DNA of 64,000 nt from an uncultured Eggerthellaceae bacterium (GCA_947566075.1 CANOIM010000001.1:186001-250000); one strand, 5' to 3'; shown: positions 50,426-58,608, counted from the first letter of the stretch. Notes: generated by a model not told the origin, from the letters alone. Made by a program: numbers and translations.

Positions 50426-51375
50426 AGGATCTTTCTAAGAGACCGGAGATGCTGGCTCCGGGTCACCGGCTCTGTGGCGGTTGCGGTGCTTCCATGGCTG
50501 TGCGTCAGGTGCTCATGGGCGTGCCGGAAGACACCATGCCTGTCGTGGGCTGCGCTACTGGCTGCTTGGAGGTCTCTACCACCATCTACCCTTATGATTC
50601 CTGGAACGTACCCTTCATCCATAACGCCTTCGAGAACTCCGCGGCCACCGTGTCTGGTGTGGAAGCGGCCTTCAAGGGCATGCAGCGCGCAGGGAAGATC
50701 CCGGCGAATAAGAAGATGAAGTTCGTTGCCTTTGGTGGCGATGGTGGCACCTATGACATCGGCCTGCAGTCGCTCTCCGGTGCCATGGAGCGCGGCCACG
50801 ACATGGTCTATGTCTGCTATGACAACGGCGCCTACATGAACACCGGCATCCAGCGCTCTTCGGCCACGCCGAAGGGGGCTTGGGCCACCACCGCTGAGGT
50901 GGGCAAGGTGGAGCAGGGTAAGCCTCAGGTGCGGAAAGACCTGACCTCCATCATCGCTGCCCACGGCGTTCCCTATGTGGCTCAGTCCACGGTGGGTCAC
51001 TGGAAGGACCTTACGGCTAAGGCTGAGAAGGCCTTCGCCGTTGAGGGTCCGGCGTTCCTGAACGTGCTGGCACCCTGCCCGCGCGGCTGGCGCGTGGGCT
51101 CTGACCAGACGGCCCAGATCTGCCGCTTGGCAGTGGACACGAAGTTCTGGCCCCTGTTCGAAGTTGAGAACGGTGTTTGGAAGCTCACTCCCGTCAAGGA
51201 GAAGAACCTCAAGGACTTGGAGGAGTTCTTGAAGCCCCAAGGGCGCTTCAAGCATCTGTTCAAGCCGGGCAATGAGCACATCATCGAAGAGATGAAGGCT
51301 GATGTGGAAGCCTACTGGGCCTATCTGGAGGGCCGGGTGGAAGGCTCCAAGGACGCGAAGAGCCCGATAGAGTAG
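50413..51375 (+). CDS. porB: 2-oxoacid:ferredoxin oxidoreductase, beta subunit (TPP-binding)
   Basis: This 320-residue subunit has the proximal cluster cysteines (CGGCGASMA plus C-rich GCATGCLEV) and the thiamine pyrophosphate motif GDGGTYDIG..YDNGAYMNTG. It ends the por operon at a strong terminator. The GDGG..YDN motif and neighbouring clusters are intact, so the complex should be active. Confidence 0.94.
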   Translation: MASIKDLSKRPEMLAPGHRLCGGCGASMAVRQVLMGVPEDTMPVVGCATGCLEVSTTIYPYDSWNVPFIHNAFENSAATVSGVEAAFKGMQRAGKIPANKKMKFVAFGGDGGTYDIGLQSLSGAMERGHDMVYVCYDNGAYMNTGIQRSSATPKGAWATTAEVGKVEQGKPQVRKDLTSIIAAHGVPYVAQSTVGHWKDLTAKAEKAFAVEGPAFLNVLAPCPRGWRVGSDQTAQICRLAVDTKFWPLFEVENGVWKLTPVKEKNLKDLEEFLKPQGRFKHLFKPGNEHIIEEMKADVEAYWAYLEGRVEGSKDAKSPIE

Positions 51376-51398
51376 AAGGCTTATGAGCATGATGTTTT

Positions 51399-51425
51399 GG
51401 GCGGCGCTATGGTGCCGCCCTTTTT
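51399..51425 (+). terminator. Terminator after porB
   Basis: GGGCGGC (51399-51405) pairs with GCCGCCC (51414-51420), followed by TTTTT. The T-run overlaps the stop codon of the convergent dehydrogenase gene. Confidence 0.85.
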
Positions 51426-52413
51426 ATTTTGCGAACGCTTGGGGAAGCACCTCAGGATTCACGCAATTCTCCGGAACTTTTCCCAACACCACGTTGATGG
51501 CATCCTGAGTACAGCGGCTTTGCAGCTCTACCCCTGATTCCTCAGACCAATAGGCGGCATGGGAAGTGAGCACCGTGCGGGGTGCCTTCCGGATGGGCGC
51601 ATCTTCCGGCAAGGGTTCCGTGGGGAAGACGTCGATGCCCGCGCCCCACAACTTTCCCGCTTCTAAAGCTTTCGCCACGGCATCCACATCTATGACAGCG
51701 CCACGTGAAGTGTTGATGACGATGGCATCCTCTTTCATCGTTGCCAAGCGCGCCTCATCCAGTAGATGATGCGTTTTAGGGGTTAAGGCCGTGTGGAAGC
51801 TGACCACATCCGCTTTCCTGATGAGATCATCCAGATCAACATAGGGAAACCCTTCAGGAGTGGATCTTTCTGGTATGCCCTTGCGGTCCCAAACGATGAC
51901 ATTGAACCCAAGCCCGCGGGCTTTCTTGGCCACAGCGCGCCCGATGTGTCCCATGCCCACCACGCCGAAGGTGCGGCCACGCACCTGGCCTAAGGGGCGA
52001 CGGCGCTGATAGTCCCAGATGCCGCTTCTCATATCCGCATCCAGTTCGCAGATGCGGCGCAAGCAGGCAAGGGTGAGAGCGATGGCGTGATCGGATACCA
52101 CCTCTGTGCCATAGCCCACTACATTGCAGACAGCGGTTCCGTTCTTCGTGGCCGCAGAAACATCTATATTGTCAATGCCGGTACCTGTCTTGCTGACCAC
52201 CTTCAGGTTCGGCAGCGCCTCGAAGACCTGAGCGGTGTACTTCCCGTAGGAGGTGATGGCGCCATCAGCGTCTTTCAGGTGCTCGATCAGCTCTTCAAGG
52301 GTGGTATCGCCTTTGGAATCGTAGCCCTGGAAACCTATGCCAGCAGCTTTCACCATCTTCTCTTCGAAGGCGCAGCTACTGAAATCCGAATCCGTCATGA
52401 CGATCTTGCTCAT
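51424..52413 (-). CDS. NAD-dependent D-2-hydroxyacid dehydrogenase
   Basis: This 329-residue protein has the NAD-binding GVVGMGHIG, the substrate/arginine site INTSRGAVIDVDA, the glutamate in GIDVFPTEPLP and the catalytic histidine in LTSHAAYWS. That is the Arg-Glu-His set of D-lactate/D-3-phosphoglycerate-type dehydrogenases. The start ATG at 52413 has GGAAGGA upstream; sequence beyond it is not conserved-looking. The substrate could be a 2-ketoacid such as hydroxypyruvate. It shares a terminator region with porB. Confidence 0.87.
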   Translation of the reverse strand: MSKIVMTDSDFSSCAFEEKMVKAAGIGFQGYDSKGDTTLEELIEHLKDADGAITSYGKYTAQVFEALPNLKVVSKTGTGIDNIDVSAATKNGTAVCNVVGYGTEVVSDHAIALTLACLRRICELDADMRSGIWDYQRRRPLGQVRGRTFGVVGMGHIGRAVAKKARGLGFNVIVWDRKGIPERSTPEGFPYVDLDDLIRKADVVSFHTALTPKTHHLLDEARLATMKEDAIVINTSRGAVIDVDAVAKALEAGKLWGAGIDVFPTEPLPEDAPIRKAPRTVLTSHAAYWSEESGVELQSRCTQDAINVVLGKVPENCVNPEVLPQAFAK

Positions 52414-52518
52414 GATGCATCCTTCCGTGGGTTCTTGGTAGTATAACCCAAACATCTGTACTATGATGTACCTTTGAATCAAGGGAAGGAAAGCAGGGGA
52501 TGGTCAAAGAGGCATCCA

Positions 52519-53043
52519 ATGGATAGGGTCGTGTTGGGCATAGACCCAGGCCTGGCGAATACGGGCTGGGGGATCGTGCAGCAGAGCGGCACGCAGCTAG
52601 CCTGTGTGGCCTATGGTTGCGTGGCCACTTCGAAGAAGACAGAGCTCTCCCTGCGGCTCAAGAAGATCCATGACCAGATACTAGCAGTGGCAACGCGCTT
52701 CAAACCCAGTTGCGTAGGCATAGAAACGGTCTGGTTCGGGCAGAACATCACCGCCGCCTTCGGCACGGGGCAGGCCCGAGGCGCAGCCCTCGTTGCTTGC
52801 GCAGAATGCGGTTTGGAGGTGGCGGAGTTCACCCCCAACCAGATCAAGATGGCGGTGGTGGGCTTCGGTACCGCTGACAAGGAACAGGTGCAGTACATGG
52901 TGCAGCGAACGTTGGCCTTGGACGAGGTTCCCAACCCTGATCACGCTGCTGATGCCCTGGCGGCCGCCATCTGCTACACCACCCATGATGGCTACGCTCA
53001 GGCAGAGAAGCGGTTCTTGGAATTGGCGCGCTCTAGCATCTAG
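52519..53043 (+). CDS. ruvC: Holliday junction resolvase RuvC
   Basis: This 174-residue RNase H-fold nuclease has the four acidic catalytic positions, visible as GIDPGL (Asp9), VGIETVWF (Glu) and the C-terminal NPDHAADALAAA pair. It cleaves Holliday junctions after branch migration. The start is the ATG at 52519 with AAAGAGG upstream. It is divergent from the dehydrogenase gene and opens ruvCAB. Confidence 0.94.
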   Translation: MDRVVLGIDPGLANTGWGIVQQSGTQLACVAYGCVATSKKTELSLRLKKIHDQILAVATRFKPSCVGIETVWFGQNITAAFGTGQARGAALVACAECGLEVAEFTPNQIKMAVVGFGTADKEQVQYMVQRTLALDEVPNPDHAADALAAAICYTTHDGYAQAEKRFLELARSSI

Positions 53044-53079
53044 GGTGCTGGTTGACCAACGAAGCAAGGAGGAGGGCTG

Positions 53080-53661
53080 ATGATCGCCTTTCTAGAAGGC
53101 ACGGTGGCGCTCAAGTCACAGGCAGGGGCGGTGCTCAATGTCTCGGGGGTGGGCTATGAGCTGCTCATGTCCGCCACTTCCATTGCCCTGTTGCCCGCTG
53201 AGGGCAGCCAAGCCCACGTGATCACCTATCTGTCTGTGTCCGATAGCGGCGTTGTCCTCTATGGTTTCATGGAACCCGAGGAAGAGGCGCTGTTCAAGGC
53301 CCTGATAGCAGTGAGCGGCATTGGGCCGAAGATGGCCTTGGGGGCGCTTTCGGCGTTGACCCCCGAAGAGCTCTCCGCTGCGGTCATGGCTGAGGACGTG
53401 AAGGCCCTTTCCAAGATCCCCGGCATCGGGAAGAAGACCGCTTCGCGCATGGTGTTGGAATTGAAGGGATCATTGCCCTCTCCTGCCCAGGATGAGGTCT
53501 CGGACTCACCGAAGGGCTCAGGAGCCTTCAAGAACGCCGTGGATGCGCTCCTCTCCATGGGCTTCACGAAGGCGGAGGTTGACGTTGCCCTTCAGGGCGC
53601 GCCTGCTGATGCCACCGAAGAGCTGTTGCTACAATATGCCCTGAAGAGGATAGGCGCTTAG
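53080..53661 (+). CDS. ruvA: Holliday junction DNA helicase subunit RuvA
   Basis: This 193-residue junction-binding protein has the OB domain (MIAFLEGTVALK), the helix-hairpin-helix repeats AVSGIGPKMALGAL and SKIPGIGKKTASRMVLEL, and the C-terminal domain III (VDALLSMGFTKAEVD). It holds the four-way junction for RuvB. The ATG is preceded by AGGAGG, and the gap to ruvC is 36 nt. Confidence 0.95.
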   Translation: MIAFLEGTVALKSQAGAVLNVSGVGYELLMSATSIALLPAEGSQAHVITYLSVSDSGVVLYGFMEPEEEALFKALIAVSGIGPKMALGALSALTPEELSAAVMAEDVKALSKIPGIGKKTASRMVLELKGSLPSPAQDEVSDSPKGSGAFKNAVDALLSMGFTKAEVDVALQGAPADATEELLLQYALKRIGA

Positions 53662-53709
53662 CGGATGCTTCAGGTCAACGGGTCCTGATAAGAGAAGGCG
53701 AAGGTTCGC

Positions 53710-54789
53710 TTGAGAGATGACATAGAGATAGAGGGCATGGTCTTCGAAGCTGCCAGTGCTCATGGGCAGGCTGCGAAGCCCGAACCTGAACCTCGGGGCG
53801 TAGACCCAACGCTGTGCGAAGAGGACATCACCATTGACCGGTCCCTGCGTCCGAAGATGCTGGCTGATTACGTGGGTCAGACGAAGGTAAAGGAGTCCTT
53901 ATCCATCCTCATCCAAGCTGCTCAAGACCGCAAAGATACCCCAGACCATATCCTATTCTCAGGCCCTCCGGGTTTGGGTAAGACCACCTTAGCCGTGGTG
54001 GTGGCCAATGAGCTGGGGTGCAATATTCGCACCACCTCAGGGCCTGCCATTGCGCGCACGGGAGACTTGGCAGCCATCCTCACCAACCTGGAGGCAGGGG
54101 ATGTGCTGTTCATCGATGAGATCCACCGGATGAACAGGGCGGTGGAGGAGGTCCTTTATCCGGCCTTGGAGGATTTCTCCTTGGATATCGTGGTGGGCAA
54201 GGGGCCTGCCGCTCGCTCCATTCGCCTGGATATCCCTCGGTTCACGCTGATAGGGGCCACGACGCGCACGGGGCTTCTCACGGGGCCTTTGCGCGATAGG
54301 TTCGGCATCGCATTCCGCTTGCAGTACTACACGCCGGAAGAGCTGGCAGGCATCGTGAAGCGCTCGGCCTCTATCCTGGAAGTGGAAGTGGATGAAGAGG
54401 GGGCTCTGGAGATAGCGCGCCGGAGCAGGGGCACGCCGCGCCTGGCGAATCGCATGCTCAAGCGCGTGCGGGATTGGGCCCAGGTCAGGGCTGGTGGGGC
54501 CATCACGAAGCAGGTTGCCGCTGAGGCGCTCCAGTTCTTCGAAGTTGATAGCTTGGGGCTGGATGCCATGGACAACAAGGTGCTTGAAGTCCTCTGCGTG
54601 CAGTTCTCAGGGAGGGCCGTGGGTCTCACCACGCTGGCTTCTGCCCTTTCCGAAGAGACTGACACCATAGAAGATGTCTACGAGCCCTACCTCATGCAGC
54701 AAGGATTGATCGTTCGCACGCCGAAGGGGCGTCAGGCAACGCCCAGGGCTTACGAGCACTTGGGGCTCTCATTGCCCCTGGGTGTTTGA
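53710..54789 (+). CDS. ruvB: Holliday junction branch-migration ATPase RuvB
   Basis: This 359-residue AAA+ protein has Walker A GPPGLGKTTLA, Walker B FIDEIHRMNR, sensor 1 IGATTRTG, and the C-terminal winged helix. The likely start is TTG at 53710 with AAGG upstream, giving an N-terminal extension of about 35 residues relative to shorter RuvB. ATG at 53737 is the alternative and has a poor ribosome binding site spacing. Confidence 0.95.
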   Translation: MRDDIEIEGMVFEAASAHGQAAKPEPEPRGVDPTLCEEDITIDRSLRPKMLADYVGQTKVKESLSILIQAAQDRKDTPDHILFSGPPGLGKTTLAVVVANELGCNIRTTSGPAIARTGDLAAILTNLEAGDVLFIDEIHRMNRAVEEVLYPALEDFSLDIVVGKGPAARSIRLDIPRFTLIGATTRTGLLTGPLRDRFGIAFRLQYYTPEELAGIVKRSASILEVEVDEEGALEIARRSRGTPRLANRMLKRVRDWAQVRAGGAITKQVAAEALQFFEVDSLGLDAMDNKVLEVLCVQFSGRAVGLTTLASALSEETDTIEDVYEPYLMQQGLIVRTPKGRQATPRAYEHLGLSLPLGV

Positions 54790-54807
54790 GAAAGGAAGGG
54801 AACCGTC

Positions 54808-55947
54808 ATGGGTATCTGTGACCAAGTGGCCGCCATTACGGGCGGCAAGGTGTTCTGTGGGGATGGGTTCGAAGCCAAGGACGTCCTCATAGCAGGGGAG
54901 CGGTTCGCCACTGCTAGCGGAGAAGGGGAGACTCTCAACGCGCAAGGGTGCATCGTGATCCCCGGATTGGTGGATATCCATTTCCACGGTGCTGCCGGTG
55001 GGGATATCAGCGACGGGGACGAAGCCGGGCTCCATGCCTTGGCGGCCTACGAGGCTTCCCGGGGCATCACGGCGGTATGCCCTGCCACCATGACGCTGTC
55101 CTTCGAGCAGCTCTCCGCCGCCATGAAGGTGGCCCGGGACTATGAACCGGCCTGCAATGAGGCGGATCTGGTGGGCATCAATCTGGAGGGGCCCTACATC
55201 TCTCCTTCGAAGGTGGGGGCGCAGAACCCGGAATACGTTCGCAATCCTGACGCTGATGAGTTTCGGCAACTACAATCCATGGCAGATGGGCTCATCAAGC
55301 TAGTGGATATAGCTCCGGAAGAACCTGGCTCTGATGCTTTCATCGAAGAGATGAAGGATGAGGTGAGGATATCCATCGCCCATTCTTGCGCTGACTATGA
55401 TGCGGCGCGCCATGCCTTCCAGAAGGGCGCGAAGCACCTCACGCATCTGTACAACGCCATGGATCCCATGCATCACCGCAAGCCCGGCCCCATTCCGGCG
55501 GCGGCTGAGCGGGATGATGTCACGGCTGAGATCATCGCTGATGGGGTGCATATCCATCCCTCCATGGTGCGCTTGGCCTTCAATATGTTCGGGGATGACC
55601 GGATGATCCTCATCTCTGATACATTGCGGGCAGCGGGTCTGGAAGACGGTACCTATGACCTGGGCGGCCAAGACGTCACCGTGCGCGGCCCGGAGGCGCG
55701 CATCGCCAACGGGGCGCTGGCGGGTTCGGTGAGCGATCTCATGCGCTGCTTCCGCGTGGCGGTGAAGGATATGGATATCCCCCTGGTGAGTGCGGTCAAG
55801 GCCGCCACCATCAATCCGGCGCGAGCTATCGGGATAGATGGCGAATACGGCTGTATCCAAGAGGGTCATGTGGCTGATGCTGTGGTGCTTGATGAGGAGA
55901 CGTTGGAGCTGAAGCAGGTCATTCTGCACGGCAAGGCCATCCTATAG
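54808..55947 (+). CDS. nagA: N-acetylglucosamine-6-phosphate deacetylase
   Basis: This 379-residue amidohydrolase has the metal-binding HFHG (VDIHFHGAAGGDIS), the substrate site NLEGPYISPSKVGAQ, the histidines in THLYNAMDPMHHRKPG and the aspartate in LISDTLRAAG. It releases acetate from GlcNAc 6-phosphate to feed NagB. It follows ruvB after 18 nt, with GGAAGGGA upstream, so it is probably co-transcribed with the recombination genes; nagB is elsewhere. Cell-wall recycling is a reasonable role. Confidence 0.93.
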   Translation: MGICDQVAAITGGKVFCGDGFEAKDVLIAGERFATASGEGETLNAQGCIVIPGLVDIHFHGAAGGDISDGDEAGLHALAAYEASRGITAVCPATMTLSFEQLSAAMKVARDYEPACNEADLVGINLEGPYISPSKVGAQNPEYVRNPDADEFRQLQSMADGLIKLVDIAPEEPGSDAFIEEMKDEVRISIAHSCADYDAARHAFQKGAKHLTHLYNAMDPMHHRKPGPIPAAAERDDVTAEIIADGVHIHPSMVRLAFNMFGDDRMILISDTLRAAGLEDGTYDLGGQDVTVRGPEARIANGALAGSVSDLMRCFRVAVKDMDIPLVSAVKAATINPARAIGIDGEYGCIQEGHVADAVVLDEETLELKQVILHGKAIL

Positions 55948-55978
55948 CCCAAGCCAAGCATCTATCCTAAGATAGTGA

Positions 55979-56007
55979 TATACTTCATGTTGTACATACA
56001 ACATGAA
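55979..56007 (+). promoter_or_regulatory. Promoter and palindromic operator of the toxin-antitoxin module
   Basis: An extended -10 (TGA-TATACT, box 55979-55984) is followed directly by a perfect 11-bp inverted repeat around CA (55984-55994 and 55997-56007, arms TTCATGTTGTA and TACAACATGAA). The repeat would cover the transcription start, the arrangement expected for antitoxin autorepression. Confidence 0.65.
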
Positions 56008-56016
56008 GGGTTCATC

Positions 56017-56304
56017 ATGGCTGACGCAATGGTCACAGGTAGAATGTCAAGTGCGAAGAAGCGTGCGGGAAACCGCGTCCTTGCAGCTCTTGGCATCTCC
56101 GCTTCTCAAGCTATCAATCAGCTCTATGATCATCTCATCGAAGAGGGGAGCCTTCCCTTCTCCGGTAAGCAAGTGCGTAGCATCACAGCCCAGGAGCGGG
56201 CGGAGGCCCGCAGCTTCGTGCGCAGCATCCCTAAGAAGAATCGGTTCTCTTCGCTGACAGATGCTGAGATCAAGCGCTCAAAGCTCGAGAAGATCCTTTC
56301 ATGA
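56017..56304 (+). CDS. RelB/DinJ-like antitoxin
   Basis: This 95-residue protein has an N-terminal ribbon-helix-helix-like segment, MADAMVTGRMSSAKKRAGNR, then an amphipathic stretch with LAALGISASQAINQLYDHLI. That pattern is typical of RelB/DinJ antitoxins: the basic region binds DNA and the C-terminus neutralises the toxin. The ATG at 56017 has GAAGGG upstream. Its stop overlaps the toxin start as ATGA. Inference: it binds the adjacent palindrome and represses the module. Confidence 0.82.
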   Translation: MADAMVTGRMSSAKKRAGNRVLAALGISASQAINQLYDHLIEEGSLPFSGKQVRSITAQERAEARSFVRSIPKKNRFSSLTDAEIKRSKLEKILS

Positions 56305-56762
56305 TTATGAGGCTGGTCGTGGAAAACGACATCCTCATAGACTACCTGATCTGCAGGGAGCCCTTCTCTGAGAAGGCAACGCTTCTGATGGAACTGGGAT
56401 ACACCAATGAACTGGAGCTATGGATCGGTACTTCTCAGATCACAGACCTCATCTATGTGATCACGGATGGAGGGCGCGTATCTGAGGCGGCCTATGCGAA
56501 GAAGACCATGCGCGCTCTTCGGAAGATGCTCCGGATATACGCCACAGACGAAGAGGATTACGATGCCGTAGCTGCTTCAACTTGGGAAGATATCGAAGAT
56601 GCCTTCGTTTTCCAAACAGCCATGAAGGTCAAGGCGGATGCCATCATCACCCGGGATGCTTCGGGGTTCAGCCGTTCTAGCATCCCAACGTTCACCTGCG
56701 AAGAGCTTTTCATTCATCTTGCTGACGAGATGGGCTTGGAGTACGGAACCACAGCATTCTAA
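56301..56762 (+). CDS. PIN-domain toxin (VapC-like nuclease)
   Basis: This 153-residue protein has the PIN-fold acidic residues: Asp in ENDILIDYL near the N-terminus, a Glu/Asp pair in EDIEDAFVF, and the C-terminal AIITRDASGF. PIN toxins cut tRNA or rRNA. The usual opening VLDTN is altered to VVENDILID, shifting the first aspartate, but the acidic set remains. The overlap with the antitoxin gene and the shared operator support a toxin-antitoxin unit. The combination of a RelB-type antitoxin with a PIN toxin is less common than VapB-VapC. Confidence 0.82.
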   Translation: MIMRLVVENDILIDYLICREPFSEKATLLMELGYTNELELWIGTSQITDLIYVITDGGRVSEAAYAKKTMRALRKMLRIYATDEEDYDAVAASTWEDIEDAFVFQTAMKVKADAIITRDASGFSRSSIPTFTCEELFIHLADEMGLEYGTTAF

Positions 56763-56862
56763 AGATGCATCAAGGCGTACCTCGCGCCACCGCAAGCCCT
56801 CAGCCAGCTAACGGTTCGGTCAAATCCCCATACCCAGTGCTCAAGGCCTTCTGCCAGCTTCT

Positions 56863-56868
56863 TAGAAT
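56863..56868 (+). promoter_or_regulatory. Candidate -10 element of the His/Cys-tailed regulator
   Basis: TAGAAT at 56863-56868 lies 39 nt before the GTG start of the next gene. There is no clear -35. The element matches -10 boxes seen before tig, nagB and the LPXTG gene. Confidence 0.35.
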
Positions 56869-56907
56869 GAACCCTTGAAATCGAATCTAGAGAAAGCGAG
56901 GCCTATC

Positions 56908-57477
56908 GTGGCAGAATCAACAGAAGCACTCAAGAAGCTGAAGCAGGCAGCGAATTACACGAAGCTGGCTATGCGCAAAGACGGTCCCCGTAGCTTCAAG
57001 CGCGGGCAAGGAGCACTGCTCAAGGTAATCTACAAGTTCGGTGATGGGAAGCTGGATAAAGACGAAGCCAAAAAGGAGCTTGGTTGGCGCGGATGCGACG
57101 TACGCTCCGTGGCTCGCATCGCCGAGAAGAACGGTTATCTCACTATCAGTGATTCTCAGGAAGGCTTCACCATGGAGCTCTCCACTATGGGAACCGAAGT
57201 GGTCAAGAAGCGCCTAGAAGCTGAAAGCAAGGCGGCTGATAGTCTCTTCACTGGTATCTCCGACGAAGAGGTCGAAGGGCTGATTAGCGTTTGCAATAAG
57301 ATATCTGCGAACGCCAAGGCCCTGGGGGTTGATTACTCCCTGATCCAGAAGCGCCATGGCCGTCGATGTGGGAAGGGATGCCGTCATCAGGGTAAGGGCC
57401 ACCACGGCTCTCCGAAGTATGTCTTCGTTTTCGAAGAGGGTGGCCACAGCCACCATCATTGCCATCATCGTCATTAG
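56908..57477 (+). CDS. Winged-helix (MarR-like) protein with a His/Cys-rich C-terminal tail
   Basis: The 189-residue product from GTG at 56908 (GAGG 6 nt upstream; a TTG at 56875 is less likely) has a predicted helix-turn-helix region (about residues 35-85: GQGALLKVIYKFGDGKLDKD, LGWRGCDVRSVARIAEKNGY). A 40-residue tail begins GRRCGKGCRHQGKGHHG and ends GGHSHHHCHHRH, with three cysteines and about ten histidines. I infer a transcription regulator that senses or needs a metal or redox state. The family is assigned by layout only. It lies between the toxin-antitoxin module and the Rpn-family gene. Confidence 0.6.
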   Translation: MAESTEALKKLKQAANYTKLAMRKDGPRSFKRGQGALLKVIYKFGDGKLDKDEAKKELGWRGCDVRSVARIAEKNGYLTISDSQEGFTMELSTMGTEVVKKRLEAESKAADSLFTGISDEEVEGLISVCNKISANAKALGVDYSLIQKRHGRRCGKGCRHQGKGHHGSPKYVFVFEEGGHSHHHCHHRH

Positions 57478-57533
57478 AAGGGGAGTGTGGACGGGTATTC
57501 GAACTTGATGCCCGTTCTCTCATCTTGTACGGA

Positions 57534-57566
57534 ATCCGGCGCATCCATGCTCTGCATGGATGCGTC
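57534..57566. repeat. Left copy of a 33-nt palindromic repeat flanking the Rpn-family gene
   Basis: The repeat includes GCATCCATGC (57541-57550), TCT and GCATGGATGC (57554-57563), a 10-bp perfect stem. The right copy at 58576-58608 differs at three positions, all C-to-T. The distance between the copies is 1,042 bp. Confidence 0.75.
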
Positions 57567-57650
57567 TTGATATAGAACCATCGATGGATCCATGAAGAAT
57601 GGTGATGGATTCACGCAGAAAGCTGTTGGATCTGGTGTGAAAGGATAACA

Positions 57651-57667
57651 CGCATCTGTCAGATGCG
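57651..57667. repeat. Small palindrome upstream of the Rpn-family gene
   Basis: CGCATCT (57651-57657) and AGATGCG (57661-57667) surround GTC and form a 7-bp hairpin. It resembles the flanking palindromes in its GCAT core but is a shorter, diverged version. Confidence 0.4.
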
Positions 57668-57678
57668 CTGGTTAGAGT

Positions 57679-57707
57679 CTTTCCTTGGAATGGTTGTCCA
57701 AGGAAAG
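57679..57707 (+). promoter_or_regulatory. Hairpin sequestering the ribosome binding site of the Rpn-family gene
   Basis: CTTTCCTTGGA (57679-57689) pairs perfectly with TCCAAGGAAAG (57697-57707) around ATGGTTG. The 3' arm contains the Shine-Dalgarno sequence AAGGAAAG. A three-codon frame (ATG CGA TTA TGA at 57711-57722) lies between the hairpin and the gene, and its stop overlaps the start ATG at 57719. Confidence 0.6.
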
Positions 57708-57718
57708 GGAATGCGATT

Positions 57719-58558
57719 ATGAGAGACCTCACCATCAAAGACTGGCCTATGTTCGACAGAGTGGTGCGTGACCCGCATGTATGCGCCATGATGCTGGAGA
57801 CCATACTCGGCATAGAGGTGGGACGCATCGAATACATAGACGATGAGCACTCAGAGAAGCCGAGCCTCTACGGCAGGGGAGTTCGCATGGATGTGTTCGT
57901 CAAGTCGGGCAACAAGGTCTATGACATAGAAATGCAGACAACCAAGAAGCATTCCATTACAAGGAGGATGCGCTATTACCAGGCGACCATGGACACAGCA
58001 GCGCTCAAGGAAGGAGAGGACTTCGATCACCTGCCCGAGAGCTATATCATCTTCATCTGCGATCACGATCCATTCGATAAGGGATTTCCCCGCTACACGC
58101 TGAGGCACAAATGCGAGGAAGCCGTTGACCTCAAGCTCGATGATGGCATCTGCTGGATGACCCTGAACGCCCCCGCCTGGGATAAAGCACATGATGAGAG
58201 CCTCTCCTGCCTGCTAAGATACATCCATACGGGACGGGCAGAAGGAGACCTTGCCATCACATTGGACGAGCAAGTGAGGCTCGCCAACACCGAAGAGGAA
58301 TGGAAGGAGCAGGCCATGGGGTTCATGACGATGGAGATGGATCAGAGAGTCGAGCTCCGAGCTGCTCGGGAAGAGGGCATGGCCCAGGGCCTCGCTGAAG
58401 GCGAAGCTAGAGGGAAGGCTGAAGGTAAGACCGAAGAGCGCGATCGCTTCCAAGCCCTCATCGCAAAGCTCTCCTCAGAAGGTCGCCTTGCCGAACTTGA
58501 ATCCGTTGTGGATAACCCGGACGCTCTCAACATCCTCATGGTGGAAAACGGACTGTAG
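57719..58558 (+). CDS. Rpn-family PD-(D/E)XK nuclease / recombination-promoting putative transposase
   Basis: This 279-residue protein has an N-terminal PD-(D/E)XK core: GVRMDVFVKSGNKVYDIEMQ, with the Asp, Glu and Gln of the D-x(n)-ExQ motif intact. RRMRYYQATMD and LPESYIIFICDHDPF follow. The C-terminal region has the E/A/G/K-rich tail (EGMAQGLAEGEARGKAEGK) typical of the family. Rpn proteins nick or cut DNA and promote RecA-independent recombination in Escherichia coli. Start 57719 is chosen because it overlaps the mini-ORF stop. Unlike full insertion sequences it has no obvious terminal inverted repeats, but it is bracketed by near-identical palindromes. Confidence 0.82.
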   Translation: MRDLTIKDWPMFDRVVRDPHVCAMMLETILGIEVGRIEYIDDEHSEKPSLYGRGVRMDVFVKSGNKVYDIEMQTTKKHSITRRMRYYQATMDTAALKEGEDFDHLPESYIIFICDHDPFDKGFPRYTLRHKCEEAVDLKLDDGICWMTLNAPAWDKAHDESLSCLLRYIHTGRAEGDLAITLDEQVRLANTEEEWKEQAMGFMTMEMDQRVELRAAREEGMAQGLAEGEARGKAEGKTEERDRFQALIAKLSSEGRLAELESVVDNPDALNILMVENGL

Positions 58559-58575
58559 GTTTTCCACAAGAGATG

Positions 58576-58608
58576 ATCCGGTGCATCCATGCTTTGCATG
58601 GATGCGTT
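58576..58608. repeat. Right copy of the 33-nt palindromic repeat flanking the Rpn-family gene
   Basis: GCATCCATGC (58583-58592), TTT and GCATGGATGC (58596-58605) repeat the left copy, including the ATCCGG prefix. A partial third copy (GGTGCATCCA, shared 10-mer) lies at 58617-58626. Beyond it up to 58989 the 431-bp gap after the Rpn gene holds a GCGGGC/GCCCGC hairpin (58696-58710) and the promoter region of the surface protein, but no supported gene. Confidence 0.75.
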
